DNA of 64,000 nucleotides, taken from NCBI GenBank assembly GCA_023374045.1, contig CM041777.1:459476251-459540250 (forward strand), in the 5' to 3' direction. The notes below the pieces were generated by a model. That model worked only from the letters and a program-made list of their open reading frames with translations, was not told the origin of the DNA and did no database searches. Source of the stretch: Limonium bicolor. Its lineage: Eukaryota > Streptophyta > Magnoliopsida > Caryophyllales > Plumbaginaceae. Of the stretch, positions 10,330 to 20,660 are shown one piece after another (the stretch's first letter is position 1; the number at the start of each line of letters is the position of its first letter). Made by a program: the position numbers and the translations under genes.

Positions 10330-11220
10330 AAGATTTGTCCGTTTGCTCGTTTTTCTTTGTTCTATCCTTTTAGCATCATTTTGAGGTCGGCATAACCACA
10401 GAGACGAGCCCAGAAGTGGAAACAACTCTCCCCAAATAGAGTTCTTTCTTTTAAACTCTACTCTGTTATAATGTCTGTCTCATTCATTATGTTTGTTTTT
10501 ATGACTATGAGTGAGTAAATATTTAGCTTCCCGGGTTGGGAAGCAAACCTATTTCCAAAGTTCTGTTATGTGATTCTTCTAACAAACTTTGTTAACTGCA
10601 ACAATTCAATTCCTGTCCTTCAAGTGTTTTAATTATTCGGCCAGTAATTATAACAACCCTTGTAGTTATCTTATTAAAATGTGAGAGCTGAGATAGATAA
10701 CGAGACGAAGGAAGTTGAACCTAATTAACAACTAGAAGCATGATCCCGCCTATAGGTTAATTAGACTCCAATAGAAACTGCTCTTTATGCAATCAATTGT
10801 GTCCGGTCTAGAGCATTAGTCTGCTGCTAGGTCTAACAGTTGGTTAGGGTTCATTATACTTAGTCGTTAATGAATTAATTAAAGTTTCTGAGTTATTGCA
10901 GTGAAAATTAAAGGAAGGATTTAATAACAGTAATAACAGATATAAAAGGAATAGGTAAGCAAACAACTCGGGTGCGCTTTTCTATTTATCACATTCACCA
11001 CTCTTTAAATCCCTCTTTGTTTATTTATCTTTTTAATTATTCTATTTCTCCTTGCAGTTTAGTTTCTTTAGTTTAACTTAATTTCCCAGTTAATTAAATA
11101 TTTGTCAATTAATTATACGAGGTCCCTGAGATCGACAACCCCACTTAATCACTATACCCGCAAAACGATAGGTACACTGCCTATGTGGTAGAAGTAGTCA
11201 CATATTTCTCCACCAAGTTT

Positions 11221-11238
11221 TAGGCGCCGTTGCCGGGG
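11221..11238 (+). promoter_or_regulatory. Primer binding site (tRNA-Asp)
   Basis: TAGGCGCCGTTGCCGGGG matches the complement of the plant tRNA-Asp(GUC) 3' end (TGGCGCCGTTGCCGGGGA) with one mismatch. This primer is typical of Athila/Tat elements. Confidence 0.88.
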
Positions 11239-11393
11239 ACCTCCGGCACGGTTAATTGACAATTGTTATTTAATTGGGATAAGTTCATTTTTCATTCTTT
11301 TTTTTTCTTCTTATTTTTTTTGTCTGTTATTTTCTTTTATTTCCACGTATATAGTTAATCTAGTTTTTCCATATTCATACCAACTCGTTCCTT

Positions 11394-12890
11394 ATGTGTC
11401 GGACTCGATCTGCAGGAGAGCCTATAGGAATTTCAGCCAGAAATCGAAAGACTTCTCCACAGCAGACGACAACTGTAGTTTTCCATGACGACCAGACAAA
11501 CTCTGGGGGAGTACCAGCAACCGTCAGTTGAAGGACGGCCCTCTGCTATCGTCCTCCCTCAAGTGACGCAAGCTGAGCTCGACGCCTGGCAATTCAAGAC
11601 GAGCTTCATCCACTTTGTACCGCCAGGGACAATTCAGCGGGCTTGACTCAGATGATGCCCCACACCACATCTTGCATTCCTGGACTTCTGCAATACATTC
11701 AACAAGACGGGGAACCTGAATGAGCGCATTCGCCTACAGCTGTTCCCTATTCTCTGAAAGACGGAGCGTCCAGGTGGCTAAGGAGTCTGCAACCGGGTAG
11801 CATCCACACTTGGGCTGACTTGGCAAACAAGTTCCTGGCGAAGTACTATCCACTGTCAAAGACAAGGGAGAAGATCACTGAAATCACAAACTTTTGTCAA
11901 GAACCAGGTGAGTCCTGTATGACTCTTGGGATAGATTCAAGGAGCTGCAGATTCTGTGCCCACACCATGGTATGAGTAGCGAAGAACTAGTACTGTCGTT
12001 TCTTAAGGGATTGAACGATTCAAACAAGATGTTACTAAGTTCCTCATCTGGAGGAAACTTTATGGCAAGAACTGGGGATGAAGCGATGGAGCTTTTGGAC
12101 CCATGACCGCTAGTACCAGACAATGGTGCAAGAACAAGGGAGAGGTGAGCCAAAAGCAGGTATGTATAATATTCCCCCACAGGATCATGTATCCGCTCAA
12201 CTAGCGGCTCTTACTAAAGTTGTGGAGAAGTTAGCTGTAAACCGGACGCAACAGCAAACCGCGAAGGCAGCTACTTCTTCGCCTTTCCTGAATCCTTGTT
12301 GTGAGAATTGTGGAGGAGCCCACGAAACGTTCAACTGTGAAGGTCCTAGCTATGCAGGTAACCCCGAAGAGTTAAAATTGATCAACAACAGACCAGGTAA
12401 CCCTTATCCTAACAATTTCAATCAGAATAATTGGAGGAACAAACAACAACCTCCATGGAGGGGTAATGATCAGTCTATAGTAATTTTGGGTTCAACCAAA
12501 ATAGACCACCTTACTTTAGACAGCAGGAGCAATCCCAAAATTCTCAAGGAGGCAGTGGTAAAATTGAGAATATGCTGGCAGAAATCCTTAAACAAGGCCA
12601 AACTACAAACTCCAGGTTTGCCGAAATAGAAGCTAAACTTTCTGAACAAGCCACTAGAAACGCTGATCAAGCTTCTATCAACCTAAGCTTAGAGAGGCAA
12701 ATGAGTCAAATTTCACAACAGCTGGCACAGCGACCAACGGGTCACTTCCCAGTCAGGCTGACCCTAACCCAAGGGAGCACGCAAAAGCAGTAACTCTGAG
12801 AAGCGGCAAGGAACTAGTTTCTGATGTTCCAGAAATTGAAGAAGATTTTAATAAGCCAGCTGAATCTCAACCTGAAGTGGAGAAAACAAC
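11394..12890 (+). pseudogene. gag: gag of Athila-like element, frameshifted
   Basis: Begins at ATG 11394 (MCRTRSAGEP), 150 bases after the primer site. Gag blocks in successive frames: SLKDGASRWLRSLQPGSIHT at about 11755, NKFLAKYYPLSKTREKITEI at about 11830, SWDRFKELQILCPHHGMSSE at about 11930, a zinc knuckle CENCGGAHETFNC (CX2CX3HX4C, about 12300-12338), and the C-terminal RPTGHF..NPREHAKAVTLRSG at about 12730-12805. These match the retrotransposon gag family of Athila/Tat. Longest open piece: 12123-12629. The sequence is cut near 12900 by a copia fragment, so protease and pol are missing. Confidence 0.87.
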
Positions 12891-12894
12891 AAAT

Positions 12895-13125
12895 CCCAAG
12901 GAGAGGGGACAGTGTCTGCAAGGATCTAATGTAGCATCCTTGGCAGTTGTGATAAGCTCCATGGGACCACAAACGTCCATGGGACCACAAACGTCAGAGT
13001 GTACCAGACTCAACAACTCTGATTTCCTTGATGATGATGAATGAAATGAAATGCGATTGCTTACCAAATAGACAGTGTCTGCAAGGATCTAATGTAGCAT
13101 CCTTGGCAGTTGTGATAAGCTCCTT
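12895..13125. other. Rearranged junction Athila gag / copia integrase
   Basis: Athila gag ends at about 12900 and minus-strand copia begins at 12908. A 53-base block (GACAGTGTCTGCAAGG.. to ..GATAAGCTCC) occurs at 12908-12960 and again at 13070-13122, and a 17-base word (ATGGGACCACAAACGTC) is doubled in between. Read on the minus strand, the copy order is integrase start, then a return to upstream sequence. This fits template switching or a repair-mediated join. Confidence 0.7.
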
Positions 13126-13790
13126 TTTGATTAAGGTAGACAAGCCCTTCTCACTCATATGTCCGAGTCTCCGATGCCATAGATTTTGAGACTTCTTACC
13201 TTCCACAACATTGAGGCTGCTCTCACATATTTTCATATGTGTCTTGTAAAGAGTACCACATGTATGTCCTCGGGCGACAACCAAGGAACCTCTTGACATC
13301 TTCCATGTGCCATTGCTGAAAAGGCTGTCATAGCCTTGCTTGTCAAACGCTGAACCTGAAAGTAGATTGAGCCGTAAATCTGGTACATGTCGCACATCCT
13401 TCAGTGTGATAGTACACCCCACATTCGTTTTTACTTGAATGTCACCAATCCCTTTAATCTCAGAAAGACTGGTATTTCCCATCTTTACAGTGCCAAAGTC
13501 TCCTCCTTTGTACGTTGTGAAGAAGTCTTTGTGTGGAGTGACATGGTAAGATGCTGCACTATCAATAATCCACTCAACATCTTGAGTTGCTGTATGAAGA
13601 CATACCTCCTCCTTGCTTGAGCATAATGCTACTTCCCCTGTGACAGTGACAAGTGTGTCTCCATTCTTCTCCGTTGATTGCTTGCTATTTTGCTTCTGTT
13701 CTCGTAACAGTTTTCTGCAATTCTTTTCATGTGGCCTTCTAAGCCACAATGATAACAACTATAAGCGCCCTTTCTTCCATCTATCGATTT
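12994..13790 (-). pseudogene. pol: Copia pol start: zinc knuckle, protease, GAG_pre-integrase
   Basis: The minus-strand frame from 13758 gives KNCRKLLREQ, the end of a knuckle whose start CYHCGLEGHMKR is in the neighbouring frame at about 13740-13775. WIIDSAASYHVTPHKD (about 13540-13585) is the copia aspartic protease site. VRHVPDLRLNLLS and LWHRRLGHMSEKGLSTLIKK (about 13140-13210) form the GAG_pre-integrase domain, with integrase HHCC residues following (CRHC). LVHSDVCGPM, with the first integrase Asp, is readable at about 12960-13010. The polyprotein stops there because the element is truncated. Confidence 0.9.
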
Positions 13791-13794
13791 ACCT

Positions 13795-14471
13795 CTGCCT
13801 TGCTCCGGCCTCTCCCTTTGCCTTGATTTCTTCCATGTGATCTCCCTCTGTGTTCAGTGACAAGAGCTTCTGTCTGGTCTGAACTTGTATCGTTTCTCCT
13901 CCCTCTTCATTGAACAAGGCTTCTTTTACCATTCCCATGGTAAGTGTACTATTAGGAGCTGAATTTCCAAGAGTGACAACAAGTGTTTCCCAGCTGTCAG
14001 GGAGTGAACTAAGAAGTAGGAGAGCCTGCACTTCATCTCCAAGGTTGAATTCAACTGATGTTAATTGGTTTAACAAGCTTTGAAAATCACTGGCATGCTC
14101 GGCAACTGACTTCCCGCTCCGTAGCTTCAGATTTACTAATCGCCTCATTAGTAAAGCTTTGTTCCGAGCTGTCTTGGGCTGATACATATCCTTCAACTTC
14201 TTCCAGAGTGTATATGCATCAGTCTCCTCAGAAACATGATGGAAGACACTATGATCGATCCATTGACGGATTTGACCGATCGTTTTCTATTCATTTTCTT
14301 CCATTCTTTTTCTTTAGCGGGATCAGGATTGTTACCTTGAAGCTCAATCGGATCGTACAAATCTTTGCAACTAAGGAGATCTTCCATCCGAGGTCTCCAA
14401 AGTGTATAGTTTGTAGCGGTGAGCTTTAGCATAGCTCCATGGCTCCAAGATGACGAGTCTTCTGCTGCCAT
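13795..14471 (-). pseudogene. gag: Copia gag (UBN2 family), one frameshift
   Basis: Starts at ATG 14471 on the minus strand (MAAEDSSSWSHGAMLKLTAT). NYTLWRPRMEDLLSCKDLYD is the conserved gag N-terminal block of TNT1-type elements. After a shift near 14200-14290 it continues as MKDMYQPKTARNKALLMRRL, ASDFQSLLNQL and LLLSSLPDSWETLVVTLGN, the UBN2 core. The Lys/Arg/Gly-rich tail leads to the zinc knuckle. Gag would form the particle shell. The protein would be about 220-260 residues, normal for this group. Confidence 0.9.
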
Positions 14472-14629
14472 TCTGACTTAATTTATACTTTTTCAAATTT
14501 TAGGAGCATAATTTGACAAACGGAGTGCACCGTTGCGTCCGGAACAATCGAAAATGGTAGGATAGACCTTTCTGGACCAAAAACGGTGATATAGAAGGGA
14601 GTAAAACGTGGAAAAAACAAAGAGGGCCT

Positions 14630-14860
14630 ACTTGATGACGTGGCGTTGACTGGGATGATGATGTGGACTGCCACGTCACTGTGGGACCCCGAAAAGCAGA
14701 CTTGGCGCTGACTTGGCGCTGACGTGGCTGCTGACTGGGATGATGACGTGGACTGCCACGTCACTGTGGGCCCTGAAAAAGTTGGCGTGGCGATGACGTG
14801 ACGCTGACGTGGCGATGACGTGACGCTGACGTGGCGATGACGTGGCGCTGACTGGGTCGT
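14630..14860 (-). repeat. ACGT-motif tandem array in copia leader
   Basis: Short irregular tandem copies of GACGTGGC, TGACGTGACGCT and GACTGCCACGTCACTGTGGG between the LTR and gag. At 14800-14850 the unit GACGTGGCGATGACGTGACG repeats nearly perfectly. ACGTGGC is the core of plant ABRE/G-box sites, and TGACG is the core of as-1 sites bound by TGA bZIP factors. Role in expression is inferred only. Confidence 0.75.
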
Positions 14861-15087
14861 CTTCAACCTCCCGACTGGTTTTAATTTTACTATTCACCCA
14901 CGTTTGACCAAAACTTTGACTGGCGATTTGAGGACCTTCCTGATGTCAAAAAATTCTGAAAAAAATATTTTCAGAATCCTTGAAACGAGACCTTTCCAGT
15001 AGTGTGCCCAGAATGTGATTTGGAGACAAAAAAATTTTGGCTAAAAATGGAAAAATTCGAAAATAATTCTTCTGGACACCACCTCAA

Positions 15088-15099
15088 GCTCTGATACCA
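15088..15099 (-). promoter_or_regulatory. Copia primer binding site (tRNA-Met)
   Basis: On the minus strand TGGTATCAGAGC, two bases after the LTR end. Complement of initiator tRNA-Met. Confidence 0.92.
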
Positions 15100-15101
15100 C
15101 T

Positions 15102-15381
15102 TGTTGTGTTTCTCACGAACACTAGAGATATTTAAGAGGAAACAACCTTCTATTACTCACAAGAATAGAATTACAAGAGTATAACTAACTCTTATACAAA
15201 ACCTCTTAAACAAACTCTCTCATGGAGCTTACTAAACTCTACTGGTTTCTCTTGTTTTTGTTGTGATTTAGAGCTCTTACAATGCTCATATTTATAGCAA
15301 ATGTTTGGCTCACAGCATCCTCCTAATTCAACAAAGTTTGGTGAAGTTTGGTGAGGGTTAGGTGAGTGGTTCACCTAACAT
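15102..15381 (-). repeat. Copia 5' LTR, 280 bases
   Basis: Bounded by TGTTG on the plus-strand left and TAACA on the right, i.e. TGTTA...CAACA on the element strand. A TATA box (CTATAAATA on the minus strand) lies at about 15288-15297. The short LTR fits TNT1/Tork-like elements. No partner LTR is present in the window. Confidence 0.85.
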
Positions 15382-15401
15382 GGACTTTGTCCTTGTACAG
15401 C

Positions 15402-15990
15402 TGGAATTATCCTTCACTTTGGGGAGAAGAATGATGATAATATAATCAGAAAGGAGCATGCTAAGACCTTAAAGAGTATGTTCTATATCAGCCTTCATAT
15501 TCCTCTCTTAAGTAGTTGTATGACAATGGAACTGGGTCTATACTTGCAACTATTTGTAATATGTATGTATGAATATTGTAACTTGTAAAAAAATATATTT
15601 GAATATTTGTGATATGCCACAACCCTATTACGAGAAAGGTTCATTTATAAGCTCAGTATCATTCTTATGCTAAACTTTCAGCCACTTATAAAAAATTGTA
15701 ATACTGCCAGGGTAGTCATAAACTTAGGCAGAAGGACAAGTAAATACACTAGGTGGCTTGTATTGAGGGAGGAGTGTGAAGTGATCTATAATAAGATGGA
15801 GATGTACCTTAGTCTTTTTTGTGGATATCAAATAATCGATTATAAGGGTTTTATAATTTTTAATCCGCAAACAACTGGGAGACAAGGCTACATATCAAGA
15901 AATAAAGAAGGCGGGTCACTTGGTTCATCTAGAGAGACCCTGGGTTTACAACGAGCGTCTCAAACACTTTTTAGACTCTCTTCATTTTGA
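15402..15990 (+). pseudogene. Alpha/beta-hydrolase gene remnant, last two exons
   Basis: Two plus-strand pieces resemble the C-terminal third of plant alpha/beta-fold hydrolases. Piece 1, about 15408-15478, follows TTGTACAG, a plausible 3' splice site. It reads LWGE, then NDDNIIRKEHAKTLK after a one-base shift; the family has a WGE.D block holding the acid residue. Piece 2, about 15866-15990, reads KQLGDKATYQEIKKAGHLVH, then LERPWVYNERLKHFLDSL. The His in KAGHLVHLERP (codon 15917-15919) is the expected catalytic His. About 390 AT-rich bases between them look like an intron. The nucleophile exon is absent; the copia LTR ends about 20 bases upstream. It may be a truncated host gene or a captured fragment. 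Substrate unknown. Confidence 0.6.
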
Positions 15991-16396
15991 AGATAAAAAG
16001 AGAATAAACTTATTCCTCGTTTATTTTTCTCTCCTATAATTTTTATAATTATTTTATTTTCTTTCCAAATGTCCTACCAATACAATGGGATAGAAAAGAA
16101 ATTTATGTTATAAATTGATATTTATGGTGAACTCGTAACTTACGAATTATTTTTTAAATTAGGGAATATGAATATTCCCTTAACATGTTCGAAATTGAGC
16201 CAAAAGATCCCGATTCAAGATAAATTCATGAGAAAGTGGTATCTCTTTAGGATTTACTCCAGCATTTAGAAATTGGTTAATATGTACCTCGATTCCGTTC
16301 TTAATATGCTTCTAAAAAGTTTGAAACACATGATATGATCTTGAATAATGAATTATTTATCCCTAAGATTGCATATAAGTTTTAAGTTCACATTAT
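15991..16396. other. AT-rich stretch downstream of hydrolase remnant, no gene
   Basis: No coding or repeat structure that I can support. It could include the hydrolase 3' untranslated region. Confidence 0.4.
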
Positions 16397-16988
16397 GACA
16401 CTTTTTTTATTTGGGGGACAGTTTATGGATTTTAAAAAATTAAAATAATACAAAGATAAAAATAATTACAAAAAATTTAAAATAATACAATATAAAAAAA
16501 AGTAAAAAAACATATAAAATTGATATATAATTAATTATTCTTAAATACTAAAATACACACAACTTCTAACAAATTATGTTTTTTCTTCTCGTTGTTTTTT
16601 TTCTTGACTAGTTATCAATATTCTTCTCTATTAAAGTATTCATAGTTATGGTTAGATAATGATTAAATATTATATAATAAGCATATATATACGTCAATTT
16701 ATAAACAAAACTAATCCAATAAAAGATATATTATATAATATAACTACAAATATTTTAATGAAGAATAAGATTGATAAATAGTCAAGTAAGGTAAAAACAA
16801 TGAGAAGAAAAAACTTATTTGTCCAAAAATTTTGTGTGTTTAATATTTAAGAATTATTAGTTTATTCAATTACGTATTTTTAGTAACATTTTATTGTATT
16901 ACTTTTCTGAATATTTTTTGTAATTATTTGTATTTTTGTATTATTTTTTAGAAATTTTCATAAAATACTTAAAATATAAAAAGTATCC
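16397..16988. mobile_element. Foldback MITE, about 590 bases, AT-rich
   Basis: The two halves are imperfect reverse complements around about 16685. Matching blocks: TAAAATAATACAA.. on the left against the reverse of ..TTGTATTATTTTTTAG on the right, and GTTTTTTCTTCTCGTTG against CAATGAGAAGAAAAAAC. Ends are GACACTTTTTTTATTT and, inverted, GGATACTTTTTATATTT. No ORF. Flanks ATTAT and TTTAT may be a degraded target duplication. Superfamily not assigned. Confidence 0.7.
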
Positions 16989-17679
16989 TTTATGAATTGG
17001 TAGCAAGGCATTAGGCTTTAGAAACACTCGTAGTGCAGAGGAAGCATGGAGAACTAAGCTCATCCAATCTTTAGGGAAATAAAAGGTGGTCAGACAATCG
17101 TCATACAAAGGGGTGACTACTTATCAACCCATCCTAGACACCGGAGCAGGCAACTGGACACTGGTGGCTCAAAGCTCATTATATGGTGGCTTTGGCCTCG
17201 ATGAGGGAAATATTTTTGATCATGAGTTTTAGGGCAGAGGTCGATGACCATCTTGTCCTGTGGTTATAACCATTAAGTGAATGACCCGACTCATGGGGAA
17301 TCAATTGTGGACCAACTGGGATCCCGACTTGTGCATATACTGGGTGACACAGAGGAATGCATGTTCAAAGCTACCCAATGCACCCTGCATGCCGTAAATA
17401 TAAAAGCAGTAAATGATGTAGGTCAGTGACCGTCTCATTCCGTAACACGCAATATATGAATGCGGTAAATAAAGCAAAAAAGAACAAAAACACCCTATTT
17501 ACTAATTGTTTTCTCTTGAAGGTGGTGATTCTAATTGGTTGTTTATTAACCAAAAGAGAATTCAGCTTCATTCAACCTAAGTGTCTCTTTCTAATCATGA
17601 GATAATCATTAACCCAATTATTAAGAATCTATCAAGTCCTAACTGTCTTCATCAGATACACACTCTAATTGTGGAATAG
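16989..17679. other. Noncoding repeat-like DNA, possibly Tat/Ogre-type
   Basis: No ORF with a recognisable domain. Phrases such as CATGCCGTAAATATAAAAGC and GCGGTAAATAAAGC near 17390-17480 resemble noncoding parts of Tat/Ogre-type Ty3 elements. The resemblance is from memory and weak. Confidence 0.35.
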
Positions 17680-18959
17680 AATGATCCTAATGGCTTGAAA
17701 TGAATCCCTTGAAGGTTTTGAAAGAAAGGGGAAATCCTAACAATCTTGATTGGAGTCCAGTCTTCCTTGACCAAGTTTGTGGAAAAAACTTACTTAAGTT
17801 TTCCCTAGATGAGTCGTCATTCTGTGGGGGTGCGGTGCGGTAAGAGGGGGGTCTATCTAAATGGTTATGACTAAAAAACCCTAGATCTTAGAAAATGTCA
17901 TTCTGTGGAGGGTGAAAACCCATTACTCTGGTATCCCTCAAATACCTACTTTATCATCCATCTTTCCCAAAAAGCTTAAGAGGAGTGCTAGTAAGCACTA
18001 CACCTGCTCTCAATGGGCTCCACGAGAAATTATACTTTAAGGGCGGAATTGACTAGAGTCGCCACATAGTTTGACCTAAACAAACTAGGAAGGAAATATT
18101 GATTTGTAAGAACCTTTATTTGAATCAGAGTGTTTCCTATGGGTAGGACTTATCTGATCAAACCAGAGATTCTGTATGGGTTCGTACTGGGTTACACCCC
18201 TTGAAAGTGGCAACGACCACGACATTGGAGCGTGCGCGAGGAAATCTTGTTATCCAATTATCAGGATTACTTGTTTTAAAATCTTTTTAGAGAGATTTAT
18301 TTTAAGGGCAGAAGGATAAGATTTAGGAAAAAGAGTAGAGTGAGAGTGTTGAGGTGAGTTGTTTGTCAAGCTAGTGCCAATTAAAAAAATTAATGGGCTG
18401 AGAGAGTACATTGAATATGAAAGGTGAGGCGAGCTTTCTACCTAGCTAGCGCCAAAGTGAGGATTGATGGATAAAAGGAATAAAATGAGTACGGGATAAA
18501 GGATGAGAAATGTCTAAGATGAAGTGAATGATGAAGTGAATGAAGAAGACTTGGATTCTAATAGGTGGGGCTTGTGAGAGTCAAAGGAGATTGAAAGGTT
18601 CTCTGGTTTTTGAGTGTTTTGGGAGGTATGAGTAACACTTTAGAGTTGGAAAATAGGTTTTTATTGGAATGGGGTCGCACCTGGGTGGGTTTCTTACGTG
18701 CTCAACTCCCTGGTGAGATCAGACCTAATGTAGTTCACGATCTTTGGGATTTTGGGAGTTTTGGGGTTTTAAGGAGTTTGAGGGTTTTGAGGATTTAAGG
18801 GTTTGTGAGTTTAAAGGATATAGGAAAACTCATGATTTGGAAGAGTTTGTTATTCATGGATGTTGAAATCTTGTGTAGCCTGAAAGAGTTTGAGCGTCTT
18901 TAGGAATGAGAGGGTTCTTATAAGGTATTTAGATTCTCCTAAGAGGTTTGATGTGTGGG

Positions 18960-19075
18960 ATGTTGGAGTCTGTGAGATGCTCAGGTCTATGAGACATTTG
19001 AGATGTTCAGATGGTGGAAGAAATGAGACATCAAAGTCTGTGAGAAGCTTAAGTCTATGAGACATTTGAAATCTT
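18960..19075. repeat. Minisatellite GTCTRTGAGACATTTGAG
   Basis: Four to five degenerate copies of an 18-30 base unit (GTCTGTGAGATGCTCAG, GTCTATGAGACATTTGAG) at the end of unit 1. The same word repeats at 20340-20480. Confidence 0.65.
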
Positions 19076-20339
19076 TAGAGTTCTTGCAGGTTAGTCTAGC
19101 ATAATCACGGAATTATGTAAGGGAAACAAAACACGAATGACAAACAAGCCAAGCATAAACTTTAAGCCCTCATCCCAGCTATCCTCACCAAACACAATTA
19201 AATGATTAGTAGAGTATCCCAATGGATTTTAAATAAATCTATTGAGAGTTTGAAAGAAGTTGGAAACATTGGCAATCTTGAATGGAGTTCAAACTTCCTT
19301 GACCAAGTTTTATGAGAAAAATTTACTTAAATTTTCCCTCAGCAGGTTGTCATTCTATGGAGGCAGATTTTTTCGGTATGATAAGGGGGTCTACCCTAAT
19401 GATTATGACTAAAAAGCCTAGATCCTATAAATTTTCTATTATGTGGAGGGTGAAAAACCGTCACCTTGGCATCCCTCAAATACCTACTTTAGGTTCGTCT
19501 TTCCCATAAAGCTTAAGGGGAGTGCTAGTGAGCATTACATCCGCTCTCAATGGGCTCCATGCAGACTTATGCCTTAAGGGAGGAATTGGCAAGAGTCACC
19601 ATCTCGTTGACCTAAATTGAACTAGGAAGGAAGGAAATTAGGGTTCTAAGAACCGTTAATTGACTATGAGATTTGTTGCCTATGGATAGGACTTATCTTA
19701 TCATACCAGAGATTTTGTGTGGGGTCATACTAGGTTACACCCCTTAGAAGTGGCAACGACCATGATTTCGGATGGTGCCCGAGGAAACGTCGGTCTCTAA
19801 TTGTCGGGATTGCCTTCTTTCAAAACCTTTTTAAAGAGATTAATTTTAAGGGCTGCAATGATAGGATAGAAAGAGAGTAGAGTGTAGGGAGTTGACTGAG
19901 GCGAGCTGTTCTGCCAAGCTAGCGCCAAGGAAAGGAATAATGGGCTAAGAGAGCTAAATGATCAAGAGAAATCCAGTGGTTTGAGGGTTTGCAATCGTGA
20001 GAGGATATCTAAGAGTTTCTTTGGTTTTGCAACTGCTTTAGAGGTATGAATACACCATTCTAGAGTTGGACAATAGGTTTTTTGTTTGGAATGGGGTTGC
20101 ACACGGGTGGGTTGCCTACGTACTCAACTACCTGTTGAGATCAGACCTTACGTATTTCACGATCTTTAGGATGGTTGAGTTTTTTGAGGTGATCGAGGGT
20201 GGAAATGTATGCAGTTGTTTAGAGGTGAGATGGCTGAATGCAAAAGGGTATTCTGATTTTTTGTTGTAGGTTGTTGGTATTCTTGATCATCTAGTGGGTT
20301 TGATGGATTGTCGAGTTTGTTTTGAAGTTTGAGGTGCAA

Positions 20340-20480
20340 GAGTTTGTGAGAGCACTCGAGGTCTGTGAGACATTGAAATCTGAGAATGGACGGAGTCTGT
20401 GAGACGCTCGGGTCTGTAAAACATTTGAGTTTGTGAATGTTCGAGTCTATGAGACATTCGAGTCTGTGAGACATTTAGGG
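20340..20480. repeat. Minisatellite GAGTCTGTGAGACATTTGAG
   Basis: Six to seven degenerate copies of GTCTGTGAGACRYTCGAG at the end of unit 2. More copies than at 18960-19075, so the array grew or shrank after the duplication. Confidence 0.7.
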
Positions 20481-20660
20481 TGTGGAGAAACTGGAGTTTA
20501 GGAGATAATTTTGAGTCCTTTGATGATTGGAGTTTGAACATTGAGATTTTGAGAAGTTCGAAGTTTTCTAGAAGTTTGAAGAATTTTTGGAACGTTTCGG
20601 GATTTAGAACGGAATGATGACAAGGCTGAATTTTTTGATTGTCAGAATTGTCTTTCAAAA

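Larger units (their letters stand above)
9640..11215 (+). repeat. 5' LTR of Athila-like element (left part missing or displaced)
   Basis: Ends in CTCCACCA six bases before a tRNA-Asp primer site. GAGATCGACAACCCCACTTA at about 11130-11149 is the pre-primer block common in Athila/Tat LTRs. A TATA box lies at 9991-10000, so 9640-10020 is U3 and the rest R/U5. The left border is not visible, because the chromovirus abuts it at 9634. No coding sequence. GC-rich hairpins occur in both U3 and U5. Confidence 0.75.
12908..15381 (-). mobile_element. Ty1/copia element, Tork/TNT1-like, 3' truncated
   Basis: On the minus strand: LTR (15381-15102), tRNA-Met primer site, a leader with an ACGT-motif array, gag, protease, GAG_pre-integrase domain and the first residues of integrase. 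Everything after the first integrase Asp is missing, including RT and the 3' LTR. The gag and protease wording resembles TNT1-type polyproteins. It abuts Athila gag on one side and a hydrolase gene remnant on the other. Confidence 0.9.
17680..20660. repeat. Noncoding tandem duplication, units of about 1.45-1.5 kb
   Basis: Unit 1 (about 17680-19100) and unit 2 (about 19200-20660) share a long ordered series of blocks: TTCCTTGACCAAGTTT, ATCCCTCAAATACCTACTTT, TCTCAATGGGCTCCA, AGAGTCGCCACATAGTTTGA (AGAGTCACCATCTCGTTGA in unit 2), GGTTACACCCCTTGAAAGTG, TAGAGTTGGAAAATAGGTTT and GATCAGACCT. They have diverged by substitutions and indels, so the duplication is old. AGAGTCGCCAC-type blocks are familiar from Tat/Ogre noncoding regions. 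No ORF is conserved between units. Confidence 0.75.

Noticed and set aside
9991..10331. DREB-type CCGAC sites as the full explanation of the TCCGAC/TCCGGAC arrays
   Set aside because: Only some units contain RCCGAC. Most words are TCCGGAC, TCCGAAC or GCCGGG, which do not fit that site.
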